Shown here piece after piece: positions 57,975-64,000 of a stretch of DNA of 64,000 nucleotides (position 1 is its first letter; each line of letters opens with the position of its first letter). Origin of the DNA: VRUE01 sp963716735. Its GTDB lineage: Bacteria > Actinomycetota > Thermoleophilia > Solirubrobacterales > 70-9. The notes below the pieces were generated by a model. It was not told where the DNA came from. It made no database searches and saw only the letters and a program-made list of their open reading frames with translations. The position numbers and the translations under genes were made by a program. The DNA lies in the NCBI GenBank assembly GCA_963716735.1, contig OY970321.1, positions 1,798,001 to 1,862,000 of the forward strand, in the 5' to 3' direction.

Positions 57975-58109
57975 GAGCGGCCGGCATGGGTGTGCTGGAG
58001 CCGGGGTTCGCTGCGCTGACGCTCCGCTCACTATGTTGGACCGCTTCGCGGCTTGAATTACTCTGCGGAGCCGCTTCGCGAGGCTCCAGCACACCCATGC
58101 CGGCCGCTC
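57975..58109. repeat. Long inverted-repeat element, copy A (28-bp stem, conserved loop)
   Basis: A perfect 28-bp inverted repeat (57975-58002 and 58082-58109; left arm begins GAGCGGCCGGCATGGG) with a 79-nt loop. The loop is about 86% identical, in reverse complement, to the loop of the element at 59573-59716, including TGCGGAGCCGCTTCGCGA near its right end. The arms are unrelated to those of the other copy except for the innermost TGGAGCC/GGCTCCA. It lies between the CARDB-like gene and pheA. Confidence 0.85.
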
Positions 58110-58134
58110 ATCACAAAGCTCGACTCTTGCCCAG

Positions 58135-58968
58135 ATGAAGATCTCGCTCCTAGGCCCGGCCGGGACGTTCACGGAAGACGCGCTTCGGGAGGCGTCTTCG
58201 GATGAGGCCATGGAGCTTGTTCGGATGCCCACGGTCCATGACGCGATTGTGGCCGTGGAGAAAGGCGATTCGGATCGGGCCTTTGTGCCGTTCGAGAACT
58301 CGATCGAGGGGTCGGTGCGCAGCACGCTCGACACGCTGGCGTTCGACACCGACGCGGTGACGATCATCGGCGAGCACGACTTTCGCGTCCACGCCCACCT
58401 GATCGCCCGCGAGGGAGTCGGGCTCGAGCAGATCTCGGCGATTCTCTCTCACCCCCAACCACTCGCCCAGTGCGCGGGCTTCCTGCGAGAGAACCTTCCC
58501 GGAGTCGAACGGCGCAGCGTCAGCAGCACCGCGGAGGCGGTGCGGATGGTCGGCGAGTCGGTCAGGCCCTGGGCGGCGATCGGGGCGCGCGCGGCGGCGG
58601 GCCTCTACGGCTGCACGGTGCTGCGCGAGGGGATCGAGGACGCCGACGACAACGTCACCCGCTTCGTCTGGATCGCACCGGCGGAGGCCGAGCCCAGCGG
58701 AGACGGCGGGTGGCGGACGTCGCTGGTGTTCTCAGAGCTCGGCGCCGATCACCCCGGAGCGCTGGTCGAGGCGCTGCAGGAGTTCTCCAGCCGCGGGGTT
58801 AACCTCTCCCGGATCGAGTCGCGCCCGGCACGTCAGGGACTGGGCCGCTACATGTTCTTCTGCGACCTCGAAGGGGCGGTCGGCGACCAGCCCGTTGCCG
58901 AGGCGCTGGAGGCGCTGCGCAAGAAGGCTGAGTCGGTCCGAATTCTCGGTTCTTACCCCATCGGCTGA
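58135..58968 (+). CDS. pheA: Prephenate dehydratase
   Basis: A 277-residue prephenate dehydratase (phenylalanine synthesis). The catalytic domain has ISLLGPAGTFTEDALREASS, FVPFENSIEGSVRSTLDTLA and AILSHPQPLAQCAGFL; DNVTRFVWIAP ends it. A C-terminal ACT domain (RTSLVFSELGADHPGALVEA, LSRIESRPARQGLGRYMFFC) gives Phe feedback inhibition. The TRF motif essential for activity is present. It starts at 58135, 25 nt after the repeat element's right arm. Confidence 0.95.
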   Translation: MKISLLGPAGTFTEDALREASSDEAMELVRMPTVHDAIVAVEKGDSDRAFVPFENSIEGSVRSTLDTLAFDTDAVTIIGEHDFRVHAHLIAREGVGLEQISAILSHPQPLAQCAGFLRENLPGVERRSVSSTAEAVRMVGESVRPWAAIGARAAAGLYGCTVLREGIEDADDNVTRFVWIAPAEAEPSGDGGWRTSLVFSELGADHPGALVEALQEFSSRGVNLSRIESRPARQGLGRYMFFCDLEGAVGDQPVAEALEALRKKAESVRILGSYPIG

Positions 58969-58980
58969 GACGAGGCGCGA

Positions 58981-59487
58981 CTAGGCAGCCGCGGGTAAGT
59001 ACTGCTGCCAAGCAGGGGGAATCGACGGGCTGGCCACCTGGATGAAGATGCTGGGGCCCGGCGCCTTTGGGCTCTTCTTCGGGTGCATCTGGATCTCGTG
59101 GGGCAGGCGATTGCCCTTGCGCCGGTTGCAGCTGGCGCAGGCGGCGACGATGTTCCCCCAGACCGACTTGCCACCGCGGCTGCGGGGGATGACGTGGTCG
59201 ACGGTCAGGCCGGATTTGGTCGAGCCGCAGTACTGGCAGGTCCAGGCATCGCGGGCAAGTACCGCGCGCCGGGTGATCTTGCGCCGGTGCGCCTCGCGAG
59301 GCACCCGCACGTAGCTGACCAAACGAATCACATCGGGTCGCTCCATCGTCATGTGCTCCGAATGAATGGCGCCCTCTCGCCGCTCCAGCAACTCGGCTTT
59401 CTCCTTCAAGAGCAGGACAGCGGCGCGTCTCAACGTACAGACGTTGATCGGCTCATACGTCGCATTCAAGACCAGCACACGTGCCAT
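58981..59487 (-). CDS. HNH endonuclease family protein
   Basis: A 168-residue protein starting at ATG 59487 (MARVLVLNATYEPINVCTLR, the common beginning of this family). The HNH part has CQYCGSTKSGLTVDHVIPRS, RGGKSVWGNIVAACASCNRR and KGNRLPHE, with four Cys for zinc and the central Asp-His. Members are widespread standalone nucleases of uncertain role. It converges with pheA and is followed on its upstream side by the second long inverted repeat. Confidence 0.9.
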   Translation of the reverse strand: MARVLVLNATYEPINVCTLRRAAVLLLKEKAELLERREGAIHSEHMTMERPDVIRLVSYVRVPREAHRRKITRRAVLARDAWTCQYCGSTKSGLTVDHVIPRSRGGKSVWGNIVAACASCNRRKGNRLPHEIQMHPKKSPKAPGPSIFIQVASPSIPPAWQQYLPAAA

Positions 59488-59572
59488 CTTGCTCGGGAAT
59501 TCTACGCAGGCAATCTCTTGAAGCTCGTGAACCGCCTGCAATAGTGGATCGGCTTCCTTGACCTTGCGCCCA

Positions 59573-59716
59573 AGGCGGAGGGACAGGACGGCTCTGGTGG
59601 AGCCTCGCGAAGCGGCTCCGCAGAGTGCTTCAAGCCGCGAAGCGGCGCTAAATTCGTGAGCGAAGCGTCAGCGAAGCGAACCTAGGCTCCACCGGAGCCG
59701 TCCTGTCCCTCCGCCT
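59573..59716. repeat. Long inverted-repeat element, copy B (33-bp stem, conserved loop)
   Basis: A 33-bp stem with one G-U-type mismatch (59573-59605 and 59684-59716; left begins AGGCGGAGGGACAGG), loop 78 nt. The right arm lies inside the gyrA coding end and its stop codon abuts the loop. The left arm is an inverted copy of those gyrA bases. The loop is the reverse-complement relative of that at 58003-58081. It may act as the gyrA transcript terminator. Confidence 0.85.
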
Positions 59717-62222
59717 CGCCAAGCTCGTCCTGCTGCGGCGTATCCCCGTTGCTAGGCCCCGGCTCGCCGGACTCGACCACCAGGGCGACGGCGCTGATCC
59801 GGTCGTCGTCCTTGATGTTCATCACCTTCACGCCCTGCGTGGGGCGGCCCATCGTCGAGATCCCGCTTGCCGACGTCCGCTGCACCATCCCGAGTTGAGA
59901 GATGAACAAAAGCTCCTGATGCTCGCGCACGATCAGAGCGCCGGCCAGGCCGCCCTTCTTCTCAGTCAGCTTGGCGGTGAGGACGCCTTTCGTGCCGCGG
60001 CCCTTGCGCGGGTACTCGGCGATCGAGGTTCGCTTGCCATAGCCGTTCTCGGTGACGACGAAGAGCTCGGTGTCGTCGCGGGCGACGTCCATCGCCAGCA
60101 CCCGGTTCGCCTCGCCACCGACCTTGGCGCTGACGTTCATCCCTTTCACGCCGGAGGTGTCTCGCCCCATCGGGCGCGCCTCGCCCTCCGAGAAGCGCAC
60201 GGCATGGGCCGACTTGGAGACCATCAGGATGTCGTCCTCGCCGGAAGTCATCCGCACCTGCACCAGCTCGTCGCCGTCGCGCACCTTGATCGCGATGATC
60301 CCGTCGGCGCGGATCGGCGTGTTGTAGGCGAGGAACTCGGTCTTCTTGAACTGGCCTTTGGCGGTGGCGAAGGCCAGGTACTTGTTCTCTTTGAAGTCCC
60401 GGGTCGGGATCACCGCCATCACCTTCTCGCCTTCGCGCAGCGGCAGGAGGTTGACGAGGGCGCTCCCTTTCGCCGTGCGCGAACCCTCCGGGAGCTCGTA
60501 GACCTTGAGTCGGTAGACCTTGCCCCGGTTGGTGAAGAAGAGCAGGTAGTCGTGGGTCGAGCAGATGTGAAGGTGGGCGATGTAGTCGTCCTCCTTCATG
60601 TTCATCCCCATCACCCCGACCCCACCGCGATGCTGCTGGCGGTAGGTGGCGAGCGGCAGGCGCTTGACATATCCCGAAGCAGTCAGCGAAATCACCATCT
60701 GCTGGTCGGCGATCATGTCCTCGATTCCGACGTCACCCTCGAAGTGGCCGATTTCGGTGCGGCGCTCGTCGCCGTAGGACTCGACGATCTCCGCCAGCTC
60801 CTCCTTGACAAGACCCAGCACCCTTGCCTCGTCGCCGAGGATCGTGCGCAACTCGCCGATCCTCTCCATCAGGTCGGCATGCTCGGCCCGCACCTTGTCC
60901 GCCTCCAGGGCGGTGAGCCGCTGCAGGCGCATGTCGAGGATCGCCTGCGCCTGCTCACGGGACAGCTCGAACTCGGCGATCAGGCCGTCGCGCGCGGTGT
61001 CGGGGTCGGCGGAGGCGCGGATCAGTTTGATCACCGCATCGAGGTTGTCGAGCGCGATCAGCAGCCCCTCGAGGATGTGGGCCCGAGCCTCGGCGCGGCG
61101 CAGTTCGTACTGGGTGCGCCGGGTGACGACCTCGCGCTGGTGCTGGACGTAGTACTCGACCAGCTCGCGCAACCCCAGCGTGCGCGGGACGCCGTCGACC
61201 AGCGCCACCATGTTGATGCCGAAGCTGGTCTGCATCGCGGTTTTCTTGTAGAGGTTGTTGAGTACGACTTTGGCCGGGTGGCCGCCGCGCTTCAGCTCGA
61301 TCACCAGGCGCATGCCGGAGCGGTCCGACTCGTCGCGCAGGTCGGAGATGCCGTCGAGTTTCTTGTCGCGGACGAGGTCGGCGATCTTCGTGATCAGCCC
61401 GTTGTCGCCGCCCTTCTTGACCATGAAGGGCAGCTCGGTGACGACGATCGCGTCCTTGCCCCCCTTGAGCGGCTCGACGTGGGCGCGAGCGCGGACCTTG
61501 GCCGAGCCGCGGCCGGAGGCGTAGGCGTCGCGGATGCCCTCGAGGCTCATGATCCCGCCGCCGGGAAAGTCGGGGCCCTTGACGTGCTCCATCAGCCCGG
61601 CGAGGTCGATCTCCGGGTCGTCGATGTAGGCGGTGACAGCGGCGGAGACCTCGCGCAGGTTGTGCGGGGGGATGTTGGTCGCCATCCCGACCGCGATCCC
61701 GGAGGCGCCGTTTACCAACAGATTCGGGAAGCGCGCCGGCAGGACCAGGGGTTCCTGGGTCGATTCGTCGTAGTTGGGACCGAAGTCGACCGTGTCGGCG
61801 TCGATGTCGCGCAGCAGCTCGGTCGCCAGCCTGCCGAGGCGCGCCTCGGTGTACCTCATCGCCGCTGCCGGGTCGTCGTCGATCGAGCCGAAGTTGCCCT
61901 GTCCGTCGATCAACGTGTAGCGCAGGGAGAACTCCTGCGCCATCCGCACCAGCGTGTCGTAGATCGCCGAATCGCCGTGCGGGTGGTACTTACCCATCAC
62001 CTCGCCGACGATGAAGGCGCACTTGCGGTAGGGACGCGTCGGCTGCAGGCCGATGTCGTGCATCGCATAGAGCACCCGGCGGTGGACCGGCTTCAGCCCG
62101 TCGCGAACGTCGGGCAGCGCTCGGCCGACGATCACGCTCATCGCGTAGTCGAGGTAGGAGGAGCGCATCTCCTTCTCGAGCTCGCGCTCTTCGATACGGC
62201 CCGTAAGCGCCTCCAGTGCCAT
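59682..62222 (-). CDS. gyrA: DNA gyrase subunit A
   Basis: An 846-residue GyrA. It has the breakage-reunion domain (EKEMRSSYLDYAMSVIVGRA, KPVHRRVLYAMHD, the active Tyr in AAAMRYTEARLGRL) and six C-terminal blades, ending with a Gly/Ser-rich tail (GEAEGQDGSGGA). The quinolone-determining region HPHGDSAIYDTL keeps the Ser and Asp of sensitive enzymes. The GyrA-box-like part is RQQHRGGVGVMG, weaker than QRRGGKG. The last codons form the right arm of a long inverted repeat. It begins 15 nt after gyrB. Confidence 0.97.
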   Translation of the reverse strand: MALEALTGRIEERELEKEMRSSYLDYAMSVIVGRALPDVRDGLKPVHRRVLYAMHDIGLQPTRPYRKCAFIVGEVMGKYHPHGDSAIYDTLVRMAQEFSLRYTLIDGQGNFGSIDDDPAAAMRYTEARLGRLATELLRDIDADTVDFGPNYDESTQEPLVLPARFPNLLVNGASGIAVGMATNIPPHNLREVSAAVTAYIDDPEIDLAGLMEHVKGPDFPGGGIMSLEGIRDAYASGRGSAKVRARAHVEPLKGGKDAIVVTELPFMVKKGGDNGLITKIADLVRDKKLDGISDLRDESDRSGMRLVIELKRGGHPAKVVLNNLYKKTAMQTSFGINMVALVDGVPRTLGLRELVEYYVQHQREVVTRRTQYELRRAEARAHILEGLLIALDNLDAVIKLIRASADPDTARDGLIAEFELSREQAQAILDMRLQRLTALEADKVRAEHADLMERIGELRTILGDEARVLGLVKEELAEIVESYGDERRTEIGHFEGDVGIEDMIADQQMVISLTASGYVKRLPLATYRQQHRGGVGVMGMNMKEDDYIAHLHICSTHDYLLFFTNRGKVYRLKVYELPEGSRTAKGSALVNLLPLREGEKVMAVIPTRDFKENKYLAFATAKGQFKKTEFLAYNTPIRADGIIAIKVRDGDELVQVRMTSGEDDILMVSKSAHAVRFSEGEARPMGRDTSGVKGMNVSAKVGGEANRVLAMDVARDDTELFVVTENGYGKRTSIAEYPRKGRGTKGVLTAKLTEKKGGLAGALIVREHQELLFISQLGMVQRTSASGISTMGRPTQGVKVMNIKDDDRISAVALVVESGEPGPSNGDTPQQDELGEAEGQDGSGGA

Positions 62223-62237
62223 CAGCGATCGCCCTTC

Positions 62238-64000
62238 CTAGACGTCAAGGAACTTGACCTCTTTCGCGTTCGACTCGATGAAGGCACGGCGCGGGCCGAC
62301 CTGATCGCCCATCAGCATCGAGAAGATCTGGTCCGCCGCGGTCGCGTCGTCCAGGGTGACGCGAGCCAGGGTGCGCGTCGCCGGGTCCATGGTCGTCTCG
62401 CGCAGCTGGTCCGCATTCATCTCGCCGAGACCCTTGAAGCGGGTCAGCTGAACGCCGTGGCGGGCCAGCTCGAGAACGGCGGCGCGCAGCGCTTGGAAGG
62501 AGAGGGCCTCGGAGCCGCGGCCACTGTGGCTGACCGCGAAGGGCGGCCTACCGACTTGCTTCAGCAGCGCAGCGTGAACCTCCGCGAACTTACGGTAGTC
62601 GTGGTGGTCGAAAAGCTCGCGGGGAAGGCGGTGGGTGCGCGCCAGTCCGCTCTTCCGTTCGATCGCCTTGACGACCAGGCCAGCATCGGAGTCCTCGACG
62701 ATCTCGGTTTCGAAGGGCTCCCCCTCCGCCGCCTTGGCGCTCAAGACCTTGCGCGCCCCGGCGAGCGTCGTGACCTCTTCGTCGAGCAGGCTCGACTCCT
62801 CGAGGAAGCGCACGGTCTCGTGGCCGAACTCCGCCTGCAGCGAGGAGCCCCAGCCCTCGTACTCTTTGGCGCGCCGGGTGTAGCTCTGCCAGCGGCTCTT
62901 GCTCAACTTCGTCGCATTACCGCCGACGTCGGTGACCTCGATGTCCTCGAGCTTGTCGCGCAGCAGCAGCTCCTCCAGTTCGGACTCGCGCTCCAGATAG
63001 GTCTCCTGGTTCCCCTGCTTGACCCGGTAGAGCGGCGGTTTGGCGATGTAGACGTAGCCGGCGTCGATCAGCTCCGGCATCTGCCGGTAGAGGAAGGTGA
63101 GGACGAGGGTGCGGATGTGGGCTCCGTCGACGTCGGCATCGGTCGCCATGACGATTTTGTGGTAGCGGGCGTCCTCGAGGTTGAACTCGTCGTGAACGCC
63201 GGTGCCGATCGCCGTGATCAGCGCCTGCACCTCGGTGTTAGCCAGCACCTTGTCGATGCGGCTCTTCTCGACGTTGATGATCTTGCCCCGCAGCGGCAGC
63301 ACCGCCTGGGTCGAACGGTCGCGCGCCTGCTTCGCCGAGCCCCCGGCCGAGTCACCCTCGACCACGAAGATCTCGGCGTCGCGCGGGTCCTTGACCGAGC
63401 AGTCGGCCAGCTTCCCCGGCAGGGTCGAGTTCTCCAGCGCCGACTTGCGCCGGGTCAGGTCGCGTGCTTTGCGGGCCGCGTCGCGTGCCCGTGAAGCATC
63501 GATCGTCTTGATGATGATCCGCCGCGCGTCGCCGGGGTTCTCCTCGAGAAACTCGGCAAGCTTGCGATTGACCGTCTCCTCGACCAGGCCGCGGATCGGT
63601 GGGTTGCCGAGTTTGGTCTTGGTCTGGCCCTCGAACTGCGGGTCGCGCAGCTTGACCGAGATCACCGCGGTCAAGCCCTCGCGCACGTCCTCGCCGCCGA
63701 GGTTCCCGTCTTTCTCTTTGAGCAGCCCTTTGCTGCGCGCATAGGCGTTCAGGGTGCGGGTCAGCGCCGAACGGAAGCCGGAGAGGTGCGAGCCACCCTC
63801 GTGGGTGTTGATGTTGTTGGCGAAGCTGAAGATCGACTCCTGGTAGGAGGCGTTCCACTGCATCGCCACCTCGACCTGACCCTCCTCCTCCTCGTTGTCG
63901 AAGAAGATCGTCTTCTTGTGCAGGGTGTCCTTGTTCTCGTTGAGATGGCGGACGAAGTCCTCGATCCCGCCCTCGTACTGGAAGGTGACGCTGTTGGTCT
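62238..64000 (-). CDS. gyrB: DNA gyrase subunit B (5' end beyond window) with long Toprim insertion
   Basis: The frame is open to the right edge, so the N-terminal ATPase part is incomplete. The transducer and Toprim parts are present: IFFDNEEEEGQVEVAMQWNA, NINTHEGGSHLSGF, EIFVVEGDSAGGSAKQARDR, VMATDADVDGAHIRTL and the C-terminal RFKGLGEMNADQLRETTMDP and ATRTLARVTLDDATAADQIF. Between ETYLERESELEE and RFKGLGEMN there are about 180 residues, where mycobacterial GyrB has only about 35; a similar long insert occurs in E. coli GyrB. It is followed by gyrA. Confidence 0.97.
   Translation of the reverse strand, partial: TNSVTFQYEGGIEDFVRHLNENKDTLHKKTIFFDNEEEEGQVEVAMQWNASYQESIFSFANNINTHEGGSHLSGFRSALTRTLNAYARSKGLLKEKDGNLGGEDVREGLTAVISVKLRDPQFEGQTKTKLGNPPIRGLVEETVNRKLAEFLEENPGDARRIIIKTIDASRARDAARKARDLTRRKSALENSTLPGKLADCSVKDPRDAEIFVVEGDSAGGSAKQARDRSTQAVLPLRGKIINVEKSRIDKVLANTEVQALITAIGTGVHDEFNLEDARYHKIVMATDADVDGAHIRTLVLTFLYRQMPELIDAGYVYIAKPPLYRVKQGNQETYLERESELEELLLRDKLEDIEVTDVGGNATKLSKSRWQSYTRRAKEYEGWGSSLQAEFGHETVRFLEESSLLDEEVTTLAGARKVLSAKAAEGEPFETEIVEDSDAGLVVKAIERKSGLARTHRLPRELFDHHDYRKFAEVHAALLKQVGRPPFAVSHSGRGSEALSFQALRAAVLELARHGVQLTRFKGLGEMNADQLRETTMDPATRTLARVTLDDATAADQIFSMLMGDQVGPRRAFIESNAKEVKFLDV

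Noticed and set aside
59895..63494. A 1199-codon open frame antisense to gyrA and gyrB
   Set aside because: Very GC-rich genes give long open antisense frames. Its protein is low-complexity (runs of Asp, Arg, Val, Gly, Leu) and lies fully over two conserved gyrase genes.

Overview
The window is a GC-rich bacterial chromosome segment that most resembles a deep-branching actinobacterium of the Thermoleophilia (Solirubrobacterales-like). This is inferred from gene content: the ImuB/DUF6504/DnaE2 mutagenesis set, a crowd of TetR regulators sharing an N-terminal LPPGxHGxP motif and a C-terminal LPELVEF-like motif, very large secreted proteins with basic or Cys-containing tails, and the actinobacterial FHA/PP2C/RodA/PBP/PASTA-kinase operon beside gyrAB. 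Translational coupling by 1-4 nt stop/start overlaps is very common, and several starts are GTG, TTG or rarer. No tRNA, rRNA, CRISPR array or insertion-sequence transposase was seen.

Layout. 1-4.4 kb: error-prone DNA synthesis genes (dnaE2, cut by the left edge; DUF6504; an ImuB reduced to its C-terminal half with a perfect SOS box on its start codon), split by an opposing DUF6883/DUF4926-like pair. 4.5-5.9 kb: a tyrosinase cassette with a 56-residue membrane protein and a separate beta-domain protein. 6-14.4 kb: a surface-protein operon (collagen-like protein, giant propeller protein, 946-residue secreted protein) that ends in its own TetR gene. 14.7-24.4 kb: a regulatory island with two AAA-type ATPases, pyrF, a decayed nucleotidyltransferase pair and seven TetR-family genes, one of them a fusion of two complete TetR units. 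24.5-29.7 kb: metabolism and transport (enoyl-CoA hydratase, sugar porter, MetF, alpha/beta hydrolase, DUF3105 protein).

29.7-42.8 kb is an exopolysaccharide locus: two acetyltransferases, a priming sugar transferase, three glycosyltransferases, a flippase, an O-antigen-ligase-like polymerase, a LytR_C protein and a CapD-type sugar dehydratase, followed by dedA and uppP. The last two fit the same theme, because they deal with membrane lipids and recycle the undecaprenyl carrier. 42.8-47.8 kb: a Fic protein with a striking phased operator, purM, a Ser/Thr kinase and an HTH-nucleotidyltransferase pair. 47.9-58 kb: the cell-wall and division control operon fhaA-fhaB-pstP-rodA/ftsW-pbpA-pknB-ddl, with an extra tail-anchored kinase upstream. 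58-64 kb: pheA, an HNH nuclease, gyrA and gyrB (cut by the right edge). In actinobacteria this neighbourhood is usually near oriC, so the right end may be origin-proximal (inference).

The most unusual structures are five very long, near-perfect inverted repeats (stems of 19-33 bp). Two lie around intergenic regions and share a conserved core of about 78 nt but have entirely different arms. Two lie in frame inside protein-coding genes. Other notable items are the palm-less ImuB under a start-codon-overlapping SOS box, the double TetR, the three-part tyrosinase cassette, and 10-bp-phased operator-like arrays in front of the Fic and AAA ATPase genes.
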